Positions 1 to 6,624 of a stretch of 64,000 bases of DNA are shown piece after piece. The translations under genes and the position numbers were made by a program. The notes beneath the pieces are model-generated. The model searched no databases. It saw nothing but the letters and a program-made list of their open reading frames with translations, and was not told the DNA's origin. The stretch is taken from positions 1-64,000 of the forward strand of contig JAZUPW010000039.1 of the NCBI GenBank assembly GCA_045605385.1, read 5' to 3'. Each line of letters opens with the position of its first letter. The stretch's first letter is position 1. Source of the stretch: SIG607 sp045605385. GTDB lineage: Bacteria > Bacillota > Clostridia > Oscillospirales > Acutalibacteraceae.

Positions 1-615
1 GCATTATTAACCAATAACCGTCAGATTTTCGAAAGGGCTCTTATTTATCACGACAGCAGCGCCGTTGCCTTTTTCGGGGACCAGATGCAAGACTTTATTA
101 CGGAAGGCTTTTGCGGTAACGAATATCGCTCTAACGAGTTATGTGCTGCTGTTTTGAACGTGCAGTTGGATCGGCTGAACGAAATCCTTTCTGATTTGAG
201 AAAAAACAAAAAATATATGATGGACCAATTAGAGGGAAATTGCAAATTCATTCCCTCGAATGATATCGAGGGCGATTGCGCAACAACGTTGGCATTTAAA
301 TTTGAAACAGAAGAAAAAGCAAGAGCTTTCGCAACGGTCGAGGGCATAAACGGAACTTTGCCCATTGATACAGGCAAACACATATATAAGCATTGGACTC
401 CTATTATGGAAAAACGCGGAGCATTCAATCCGTTGATGGATCCGTTTAAAATGGAGGCAAATAAAGATATAGTCCCGGATTATCACGCGGAAATGTGTCC
501 CGAAACTTTGGAAAAACTGTCTAAAGCGGTTTATATCAGTATAAATCCGGACCACACCAAAGATCTGCTTGATGAAAAAATCGCACTCATAAAAAAAGCT
601 TTAAATCATAATTAA
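1..615 (+). CDS. DegT/DnrJ/EryC1/StrS-family aminotransferase, 3' part
   Basis: The reading frame is open from base 1, so the N-terminus lies outside the window; about 204 residues are present. The segment GNEYRSNELCAAVLNVQLDRL matches the conserved C-terminal half of PLP-dependent DegT/DnrJ/EryC1/StrS sugar aminotransferases, where an N-x-R-x-x-E-x-x-A-A block follows the PLP lysine. The lysine itself is upstream and not visible. These enzymes transaminate keto-sugars or keto-inositols for surface polysaccharides or secondary metabolites. The substrate cannot be told from this fragment. No terminator directly follows. Confidence 0.75.
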   Translation, partial: ALLTNNRQIFERALIYHDSSAVAFFGDQMQDFITEGFCGNEYRSNELCAAVLNVQLDRLNEILSDLRKNKKYMMDQLEGNCKFIPSNDIEGDCATTLAFKFETEEKARAFATVEGINGTLPIDTGKHIYKHWTPIMEKRGAFNPLMDPFKMEANKDIVPDYHAEMCPETLEKLSKAVYISINPDHTKDLLDEKIALIKKALNHN

Positions 616-708
616 AGAAGTTCTGAAAAGAAAAATTATAAAGTATAAATCTCTTGTGTTTACAGATACTAACAGTTGGGCTTTGTAAAGCAAGGAGATT
701 TTGTATAT

Positions 709-777
709 ATGAAAGCTACAGGAATAGTTAGAAGAATCGAGGCTTGTGTTATTATAACCTCTAAAAACAGTTGCTAA
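709..777 (+). pseudogene. Remnant of a spoVT-like 5' end
   Basis: A good ribosome site (AAGGAG at 691-696) precedes ATG 709. The first ten codons read MKATGIVRRI, identical in protein to the start of the intact spoVT at 3816, then E instead of D, after which homology stops at about base 740. The frame ends at 775-777. Nearly every codon differs synonymously from the intact copy (GCT/GCA, GGA/GGT, AGA/CGC), so it is not a recent duplication. It looks like the start of a diverged spoVT homologue that lost its body by insertion or recombination. Confidence 0.6.
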
Positions 778-901
778 ATCAAAGATTTAGACTGTTTTTG
801 AGAACATAGATACTCGTTACACTCGTATGAGATAGGGCAAACTGCCTGAAACACGCATAAACACTAGGGTTTTCGCTAGTTTGCCCTATTGAACACAAGC
901 C
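741..901. repeat. 161-bp foldable element with 10-bp terminal inverted repeats
   Basis: GGCTTGTGTT at 741-750 is the exact reverse complement of AACACAAGCC at 892-901. Inside are a hairpin with arms AAAAACAGT+CTAAATC (763-780) and GATTTAG+ACTGTTTTT (784-799), and another with 12-bp perfect arms ATAGGGCAAACT (832-843) and AGTTTGCCCTAT (878-889), itself enclosing ACTAG...CTAGT (863-880). No ORF fits. It begins where the spoVT-like remnant ends. It could be a miniature insertion element, a recombination site or a structured RNA. The rest of the 616-982 gap shows nothing else except the terminator at 939-968. Confidence 0.5.
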
Positions 902-938
902 CCTAATTTTATGGTTTTGGGCGGTTTTTATACATAGC

Positions 939-968
939 AAAAGAGGAGTGGCTTTCCACTCCTCTTTT
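939..968 (-). terminator. Intrinsic terminator of the R-M operon
   Basis: A perfect 13-bp stem (939-951 with 956-968) and a 4-nt loop lie 15 bases past the stop codon of the minus-strand R-M gene. The transcript's stem ends in UUUU. Confidence 0.75.
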
Positions 969-982
969 ACTGTTGAAAATGT

Positions 983-3454
983 TTATACAGAATAAACATC
1001 GTTTTCCGCTTTGCATTTTTCGATTTGCTTCTGTGCTTCCCACTGATGTGAAACGATCGATTTCATTCTGGTTGTTAAGGAATCTAAATAATTTTTATCT
1101 TTAGGCACAGGTATTTTTAATTCTTTCCATCTTTCCGCAATGTTGGGAAGTGTCGTGTCTATAAAAATTTTATTTGCGGCTTCTGCTGCTACAATTTTAT
1201 GTGATAATGCATACATCAAATATTCTGGAGTTATACCATACGAATTGTTTTCATCAAGGACACGTATAACTAGTATTTCTCGTGTCAATATGCACTTTAG
1301 GTTGTAAGGAGAAGCCATTGCTACACTACCAATTCGATAACTGCCTCGACGAACATACAAAATATCTTTTGGTTTTAGTTGCTTTTCTTTTTTGTATAGA
1401 CGAACATACTCGTTTTCTGGAATTAGTGCAGTAACATCTGTATACATTTGCCAATTAACAATATCTTTAACTCGAATATAAGGTATGTCACCAATACCTT
1501 TAAATTGTGCTTTAGGAGAACCGTTGCCGTCAAAAAATGTTATTATTTTCTCATCAATTAACGTTTGAAGAGATACTAGGTTTAGATTCTTTTTACTTGC
1601 ATATAAATCCAAATCTGCTTGTTTATACATCCAATAGTATCGTGGAACTAAAATTTTTCTTTTTTTAACCACTTCGGCATCTACTTCGAAAGTATATTTC
1701 TTTTCTTTTACTTCGTTTTCAAATTCGGAAATTATTTCTGAAATATCATCCCAAAGAACTTTGGTTTCATCTCCATTTTCATCTAATCTAAAAATGGATT
1801 TTCCTTGATGGTCGTGCCCCATTTGTTCCGCAACAGCCATTTTGATTTTTTCTTGTTGTGGCTCACCCTTTACAAGAATTAGTATAACGCATTTTGCATT
1901 ATTATAAGGTCTAAACGTATTGTGCGGCAAATCAATAATATGTGTTATGTTGTTACCTTTGAACATATAGTCCATTACATAGTTTTGTTTTGGGGCATGA
2001 AAATATGTTTCTGGTAATACAATGCCGAGGCGACCTCCTTTTTTGAGAAGTTGTAATGTGCGCTCAAAAAACAGTGTCGATACATTGCCTTCATCGACTA
2101 GTTTTTCTTTTCCTTTGGTGTCTGTTTTTTTGGCAAGGTCATACTGCTTTAATTTTTCCCTGCCTACAACTTTAATATCTTTACCAAAAGGAGGATTTGT
2201 CAAGACGATATCAAAACTCTCTTTTTTGATATATTGCTGAGTGACAGGGTTCCATTTTTCTGGGCGTTCTAAAGAATCTTCGCAGAAAATTCCGCCTTTT
2301 CCATCTCCTAAAATGGCCATATAGGACTTTGCAACTTTTGTAAGAAAAGAATCTTTATCGATTCCCCTAATTAGTTTAATTCCAGCTTCTTTCTTTTCTT
2401 CAACGATAGCAGATTCAGACCATCCATATTTTTTAGCTTCCAAATCAATGTTTCGCCAAATATATCTTAATGACTCTACTAAAAATCCACCACTGCCACA
2501 GGCGGGGTCAATAATCATTTCGTCTTTTTGTGGGTTTATTAAATTTACCATTAATCGGCTGACGTTACTAGGGGTAAAAAATTGACCTTGTTCACCTTTT
2601 AATGAATAACCGATAAAGACCTCAAAAGCATCAGAAACAACATCTCTTTCACATTCGGTAACACAAAATTTTTGCAGTTTACCGATAACATGCCTTAATG
2701 ATAAGTCATCGAATTCAATGCGATCGGTTTCATCCAACACATCTCTATATTTCGCTTTTACTTTTTCAAAAAGTTTTTCAATACGTTCTCTAACTTCTTC
2801 ATTTGTGTCGCTAATAGTAGTTCTAAAATCCAACAAAGCTTCTGGTGCGGTAAATCGTTCATCGTATATTTTGCAAAGAATAAGATTAATCATTTGCTTT
2901 GCGATAAACTCATCCCTCGTGGTTCCGGTTGCATTACCAACTAAATAACCTCGGGTTTCAATGAATACATCCTTAAGGTTGTGTGTTTTTTGTAGTTGAT
3001 TTCTTCTGTATTTACCTATTTCATCTATAGTTTCTCTATAACTTGGTATAGCGGGAATCTCTTCGAAGGTTATTTTACCAGATTCTTCTACTTTTTTAAG
3101 ATATAAACTTTCAGTACCGTTATACCAAACGCCAATAGAAGCATCACAAAATTTCAAATATATTTCTAATTGCTCACGACCGTCTTCTCTGGTTGGCCGT
3201 TTGCATTCTACTATCATTTTAAGTTTTTCGTTTTTTGACCCTTTATCTTCAAAAACAGCAATATCAACAGGATAACCTTTAGGGTCTGAAGGATGAGATT
3301 TTACATATAATTGAGGATGTGTTTGTATTTCTTTCTTAGGATAATTATAATCTTCTACCAAAATTTTCGAAAAGGGTTGAACTGCTAAGACCTCTTCAGG
3401 TTTTGCATCTACTTCTATACCAGAAACGTAGTCGATAATTTTATCGCGTGCCAT
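983..3454 (-). CDS. Single-chain restriction-modification-specificity protein (type IIG / type I-like fusion)
   Basis: 823 residues with three parts. Residues 1-130 look like the HsdR N-terminal nuclease domain, with a PD-(D/E)xK signature: D64 in PVDIAVFED, then E83 and K85 in VECKRP. Residues about 250-600 are an N6-adenine methyltransferase of the HsdM type, with GQFFTP (290-295), SAM motif DPACGSGGF (316-324) and catalytic NPPF (420-423). Residues about 640-800 resemble an HsdS target-recognition domain. Cutting, methylation and recognition would thus be on one polypeptide, and no separate hsdR, hsdM or hsdS is nearby. Start ATG 3454 has GGAGG upstream and overlaps the upstream small gene by 14 bp. 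The specificity cannot be read from sequence. Confidence 0.85.
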   Translation of the reverse strand: MARDKIIDYVSGIEVDAKPEEVLAVQPFSKILVEDYNYPKKEIQTHPQLYVKSHPSDPKGYPVDIAVFEDKGSKNEKLKMIVECKRPTREDGREQLEIYLKFCDASIGVWYNGTESLYLKKVEESGKITFEEIPAIPSYRETIDEIGKYRRNQLQKTHNLKDVFIETRGYLVGNATGTTRDEFIAKQMINLILCKIYDERFTAPEALLDFRTTISDTNEEVRERIEKLFEKVKAKYRDVLDETDRIEFDDLSLRHVIGKLQKFCVTECERDVVSDAFEVFIGYSLKGEQGQFFTPSNVSRLMVNLINPQKDEMIIDPACGSGGFLVESLRYIWRNIDLEAKKYGWSESAIVEEKKEAGIKLIRGIDKDSFLTKVAKSYMAILGDGKGGIFCEDSLERPEKWNPVTQQYIKKESFDIVLTNPPFGKDIKVVGREKLKQYDLAKKTDTKGKEKLVDEGNVSTLFFERTLQLLKKGGRLGIVLPETYFHAPKQNYVMDYMFKGNNITHIIDLPHNTFRPYNNAKCVILILVKGEPQQEKIKMAVAEQMGHDHQGKSIFRLDENGDETKVLWDDISEIISEFENEVKEKKYTFEVDAEVVKKRKILVPRYYWMYKQADLDLYASKKNLNLVSLQTLIDEKIITFFDGNGSPKAQFKGIGDIPYIRVKDIVNWQMYTDVTALIPENEYVRLYKKEKQLKPKDILYVRRGSYRIGSVAMASPYNLKCILTREILVIRVLDENNSYGITPEYLMYALSHKIVAAEAANKIFIDTTLPNIAERWKELKIPVPKDKNYLDSLTTRMKSIVSHQWEAQKQIEKCKAENDVYSV

Positions 3455-3665
3455 TTTTCTTTCCTCCTACTATTTCAGAAACAAGTTCAGTATATTTTTG
3501 TGGGTTTTCTAGGTATGCTTCTGCAGCAGAGTTAAACAAATCTGCCATACTAAGCATATCATCATCGCTTATTACTGCTATGTGCAGTTTTTTGAATGTA
3601 TCAGGGTTCATTCTGAACTGAACTTGCCTTGTGCGTTCAGCTCGAAATGTTGCTTTCCTACTCAA
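3441..3665 (-). CDS. Small ribbon-helix-helix-like protein, possible R-M regulator
   Basis: 74 residues. The segment from VQFRMNPDTFKKL to SMADLFNSAAEAYL has the strand-helix-helix pattern of small RHH DNA-binding proteins. The start is TTG 3665, six bases after AAAGGAGGT (3672-3680); no ATG in frame has a comparable site. It is the first gene of the R-M operon and overlaps the methylase/nuclease start. By analogy with R-M controller proteins it may repress its own operon, since paired palindromic sites overlap the promoter. An antitoxin-like role is the alternative. The family assignment is from pattern only. Confidence 0.6.
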   Translation of the reverse strand: MSRKATFRAERTRQVQFRMNPDTFKKLHIAVISDDDMLSMADLFNSAAEAYLENPQKYTELVSEIVGGKKNGTR

Positions 3666-3681
3666 CTTGCGACCTCCTTTT

Positions 3682-3734
3682 ATGACATCATTTAATCATA
3701 ATATAATGATATCATTTATAAACGAAAAAGTCAA
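3682..3734 (-). promoter_or_regulatory. R-M operon promoter with repeated operator-like sites
   Basis: On the minus strand TTGACT (3729-3734), 17 bp and TATCAT (3706-3711) form a sigma-A-type promoter. Two near-identical 13-mers, ATGACATCATTTA (3682-3694) and ATGATATCATTTA (3706-3718), lie 24 bp apart. The second contains a perfect 10-bp palindrome exactly over the -10, as expected for an autorepressor operator. Confidence 0.55.
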
Positions 3735-3815
3735 CAACGATTTTTAAATGACAGTATAATTTTTCTTTATTGACAAATAATAGTATCACGATTTGAATTT
3801 AAAGGAGATTTATAT

Positions 3816-4352
3816 ATGAAAGCAACAGGTATTGTACGCCGTATAGACGACCTTGGTCGTGTGGTTATTCCGAAAGAGATTAGAAGAACAATGAGAATAA
3901 GAGAGGGCGACCCATTGGAAATTTATACCAATGCGGGTGGGGAGGTTATTTTTAAGAAGTATTCGCCGATAGGCGAGTTGGCTTCGTTTGCGGAACTTTA
4001 TGCTGAAAGTCTTATTAAGGAAACGGCGCTTTCGGTGGTTATTTGTGACAGGGACCATTGTGTTGCGGCAGCGGGTATTTCTAAAAAAGAAGTGCTTGAA
4101 AGGCGCAACAGTTCTGCTCTTGAGGAAATTATGGAATCGCGCAGAACGGTTACCTTTGGCGAGGGTGAGGGTAGCGCTGTTTTAGAGGGCAGTGAGTACG
4201 TTATGTGTGTTGCGTCGCCCATTATTTGCGCGGGTGATATTACGGGCGCGGTGGTGCTTGTTGCAAACGAAGAACGAAGCAAAGCAAGTGAATCTGACAC
4301 AAAACTTGCGGCGGTAGCGGCATTGTTTTTGGGAAAACAGATGGAACAATAA
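3816..4352 (+). CDS. spoVT: Stage V sporulation protein T
   Basis: 178 residues, the usual SpoVT length. Residues 1-50 are an AbrB/MazE-type swapped-hairpin DNA-binding domain (MKATGIVRRIDDLGRVVIPKEIRR); the rest is a GAF-like regulatory domain. In Bacillus and Clostridia SpoVT is a forespore transcription factor of the SigmaG stage, so the organism probably forms spores. Start ATG 3816 has AAAGGAG upstream. TTGACA at 3770-3775 could be a -35, but no convincing -10 follows and I could not identify a SigmaG site. The 5' end has a diverged counterpart at 709. Confidence 0.9.
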   Translation: MKATGIVRRIDDLGRVVIPKEIRRTMRIREGDPLEIYTNAGGEVIFKKYSPIGELASFAELYAESLIKETALSVVICDRDHCVAAAGISKKEVLERRNSSALEEIMESRRTVTFGEGEGSAVLEGSEYVMCVASPIICAGDITGAVVLVANEERSKASESDTKLAAVAALFLGKQMEQ

Positions 4353-4360
4353 AAAAATAC

Positions 4361-4389
4361 TTGCTTTTATTAATAATGTATGGTATAAT
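4361..4389 (+). promoter_or_regulatory. Sigma-A promoter of the rimP-nusA-infB operon
   Basis: TTGCTT (4361-4366), a 17-bp spacer and consensus TATAAT (4384-4389) lie just after the spoVT stop codon. Confidence 0.7.
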
Positions 4390-4412
4390 GTTCACACGAG
4401 ATAAGGAAAAGG

Positions 4413-4446
4413 AGTGAGTGGCCAAGCGGTCGCTCACTTTTGTTTT
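4413..4446 (+). terminator. Attenuator-like terminator in the rimP-nusA leader
   Basis: An 11-bp stem with two G-U pairs (4413-4423 with 4428-4438) and loop AAGC is followed by TTTTGTTTT. It lies about 20 nt after the predicted transcription start and before rimP, so it must be read through for the operon to be expressed. This fits NusA autoregulation through a leader terminator, reported for Bacillus subtilis. Confidence 0.6.
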
Positions 4447-4465
4447 GAAGAAGGAGGTAGTTGTT

Positions 4466-4918
4466 ATGGCTAATATTGCCGACAAGGTTACAGAAATTAT
4501 TATGCCCACAGTTGAAGAACTTGGTTTTGACCTTTGGGATGTAAGATTTGTTAAAGAGGGCGCCGATTGGTTTTTAAGAGTTTTTATTGATAGTCAAAAC
4601 GGTATTTCGATTGATGATTGTGTAGACGTTTCCCGCGCTATTGATCCTATTATTGACGAAGCAGACCCTATTGATAAATCTTACTGTTTAGAGGTTTGTT
4701 CGCCCGGAATTGAAAGAGATCTTATAAAGCCTGAACATTTTAATAAAAAATTAGGCGAAAAAGTAAAAGTTAAACTATACAAGGCTATAGACGGTCAAAA
4801 GGAATTTGTTGGTATTCTCAAGCAATATAACGGTGACGTTACAATTGAAGCAGACAATAAAGAAATTGTGTTTGCAAAATCAGACGTGGCATCGGTAAAG
4901 CTTGACGATTTTGAATAG
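4466..4918 (+). CDS. rimP: Ribosome maturation factor RimP
   Basis: 150 residues from ATG 4466, which follows AAGGAGG (4451-4457); an upstream in-frame start at 4418 would lie inside the terminator hairpin. RimP helps 30S subunit assembly. Visible hallmarks are GFDLWDVRFVKEG near the N-terminus, the central DYC-equivalent DDCVDVSRAID, and the EVCSPGIERDL loop. It is the first gene of the operon, directly before nusA, as in most bacteria. Confidence 0.95.
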   Translation: MANIADKVTEIIMPTVEELGFDLWDVRFVKEGADWFLRVFIDSQNGISIDDCVDVSRAIDPIIDEADPIDKSYCLEVCSPGIERDLIKPEHFNKKLGEKVKVKLYKAIDGQKEFVGILKQYNGDVTIEADNKEIVFAKSDVASVKLDDFE

Positions 4919-4956
4919 TTAATAATTACAATTAAATATTGGAGGTACAACGGAAA

Positions 4957-6051
4957 ATGGCAAGAAAAGTTAAAAACGTAAAAAAGGAAGCAGATTACAC
5001 AGAGTTTTTTGATGCTCTGGCAGCTATGGAAAGCGAAAAAGGCATTCCTCAGCAGTATATTGCAGAAAAGGTAGCAGAGGCTATTGTTGTTGCAAGTAGA
5101 AAGGACTACGGCGGAAACGACGTTGTGCAGTGCACAATTGACCCCGTTAACCGTATCTTTAATGTTGTGGCAAGAAAAGAAGTTGTTAAAGAGGTAGAAA
5201 ATCCCTTTACACAAATGAGCGAAGAAGAAGCGCTTAAAATTGACGCTAACGCTGTTGAAAACGGTTTTGTAGACATTAAACTTGACCCGCACAAGTTTGG
5301 AAGAGTTGTTGCTCAGAATTCAAGAAACAACTTCCGTCAGGGTGTTAGAGATGCAGAACGCGGTCAGACTTTGGCTGAGTTCCAGAGCAAAACAAAAGAA
5401 ATTGTTTCGGCTCTTGTTCAGCGTATAGACCCCAAAACAGGCAACGCTACGCTTCTTATAGGCCGCGCAGAAGCTACTCTTCCAAAGGCTGAACAGGTGC
5501 CCGATGAAGTTATTCACGAAGGCGACCACATTAAGGTTTACATTGTTGAAGTTAAAGACACCGAAAGAGGTCCAAGAGTTATGCTTTCGCGTACACACTC
5601 GGGTCTTGTAAGACGTCTTTTTGAAACCGAAGTTCCCGAAATTTTTGAAGGAACCGTTGAAATTAAGGCTATTTCACGTCAGGCAGGCAGCAGAACAAAG
5701 ATTGCTGTTTACAGTGCAAACGAAGAAATTGATCCTATTGGTTCTTGCATTGGCCCGCACGGAGCCCGTGTTAACCAGATTGTTGAGGAACTTGCAGGCG
5801 AAAAAATTGATATTGTTAAATACAGCGATGACCCTGCAGCCTTTATAAGCGAGGCTCTTTCTCCCGCAAAGGTTTTATCGGTAGAAGTTTTGGATATGGA
5901 AGAAAAAACCTGCCGTGTTACCGTTCCCGATTCTCAACTTTCTTTGGCTATTGGTAACAAGGGACAGAACGTTCGTCTTGCTGCCAGACTTACAGGCTGG
6001 AAGATAGACATTCACCCCGAAAGCGGATTCTACGGTGAAAACGAGGAATAA
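4957..6051 (+). CDS. nusA: Transcription termination/antitermination factor NusA
   Basis: 364 residues, Firmicute length, without the C-terminal acidic repeats of proteobacterial NusA. Order: N-terminal RNA-polymerase-binding domain (1-130), S1 domain (about 135-205, GDHIKVYIVEVK), KH1 (GSCIGPHGARV near 265) and KH2 (AIGNKGQNVRLAARL near 332). NusA binds RNA polymerase and modulates pausing and intrinsic termination. ATG 4957 has GGAGG eleven bases upstream and is preferred over an in-frame TTG at 4939. It is followed after 2 bp by ylxR. Confidence 0.96.
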   Translation: MARKVKNVKKEADYTEFFDALAAMESEKGIPQQYIAEKVAEAIVVASRKDYGGNDVVQCTIDPVNRIFNVVARKEVVKEVENPFTQMSEEEALKIDANAVENGFVDIKLDPHKFGRVVAQNSRNNFRQGVRDAERGQTLAEFQSKTKEIVSALVQRIDPKTGNATLLIGRAEATLPKAEQVPDEVIHEGDHIKVYIVEVKDTERGPRVMLSRTHSGLVRRLFETEVPEIFEGTVEIKAISRQAGSRTKIAVYSANEEIDPIGSCIGPHGARVNQIVEELAGEKIDIVKYSDDPAAFISEALSPAKVLSVEVLDMEEKTCRVTVPDSQLSLAIGNKGQNVRLAARLTGWKIDIHPESGFYGENEE

Positions 6052-6053
6052 TT

Positions 6054-6320
6054 ATGATGAAAAAAATACCTATGCGTCAGTGCACCGGTTGCGCTGAACA
6101 TAAGCCTAAAAAAGAGCTTATAAGGGTTGTTAAATCGCCCGATGGTGTTTTATCTATAGATGCAACCGGTAAAGCTGCAGGCAGAGGCGCATATATATGT
6201 AAAGATATTAACTGCTTGGAACTAAGCATTAAGAAAAAGCGTCTTGAAACCTGCTTGGGCGTTACTGTAGCCCCCGAAATTTATGAAACGCTGAAAAAGG
6301 AGTTAAGCGGTATTGAATGA
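6054..6320 (+). CDS. ylxR: YlxR/RnpM family RNA-binding protein
   Basis: 88 residues. Shows the family signatures MRQCTGC near the N-terminus and GRGAYIC in the middle. YlxR is a small nucleic-acid-binding protein encoded between nusA and infB in Firmicutes. It has been linked to regulation of gene expression and to RNase P modulation in B. subtilis. ATGATG at the start leaves a choice between 6054 and 6057. Confidence 0.9.
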   Translation: MMKKIPMRQCTGCAEHKPKKELIRVVKSPDGVLSIDATGKAAGRGAYICKDINCLELSIKKKRLETCLGVTVAPEIYETLKKELSGIE

Positions 6321-6624
6321 AAAAGTGTTAAGTCTTTTAGGCTTTGCAAGTAAATCTGCAAACCTTTCTTTTGGAATGGACAGTTCAAAAGAAAGTTTAA
6401 AAAAAGGCAAAACAAAACTTATATTAGCGGCATCTGATATTTCAGAAAAAAGTTTAAAGGAAATACGCTTTTTTGCTGAAAAACAAAAGGTTGACGTTAT
6501 TTCGGTTGAATATTCAGGTGATACTCTTGCGGCTGCCACAGGGCGCAAGGGAAGCATACTTTCGGTAAATGACGAGGGCTTTGCAAAAGCTATCAGAGGA
6601 GGAATTGTAGGTGGCAAAAATTAA
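6313..6624 (+). CDS. ylxQ: L7Ae-like ribosomal protein family YlxQ
   Basis: 103 residues from TTG 6313, which has AAGGAG at 6298-6303 and overlaps ylxR by 8 bp. No in-frame ATG fits; the ATG at 6317 is out of frame. The protein resembles the L7Ae/L30e/S12e/Gadd45 fold (LLGFASKSANLSFGMDSSKESLKKGKTKLILAASDIS), which binds kink-turn RNA. Its position between ylxR and infB is typical. It overlaps infB by 14 bp, which suggests coupled translation. Confidence 0.85.
   Translation: MNEKVLSLLGFASKSANLSFGMDSSKESLKKGKTKLILAASDISEKSLKEIRFFAEKQKVDVISVEYSGDTLAAATGRKGSILSVNDEGFAKAIRGGIVGGKN

Noticed and set aside
3441..3665. Toxin-antitoxin module with the R-M gene as toxin partner
   Set aside because: The partner is clearly a methylase/nuclease; controller or accessory protein is the simpler reading.
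4405..4446. tRNA-like stretch GTGGCCAAGCGGTC, resembling a D-arm of tRNA-Leu/Ser
   Set aside because: No acceptor stem, anticodon or T-arm follows; the bases are better explained as the stem-loop of an intrinsic terminator.
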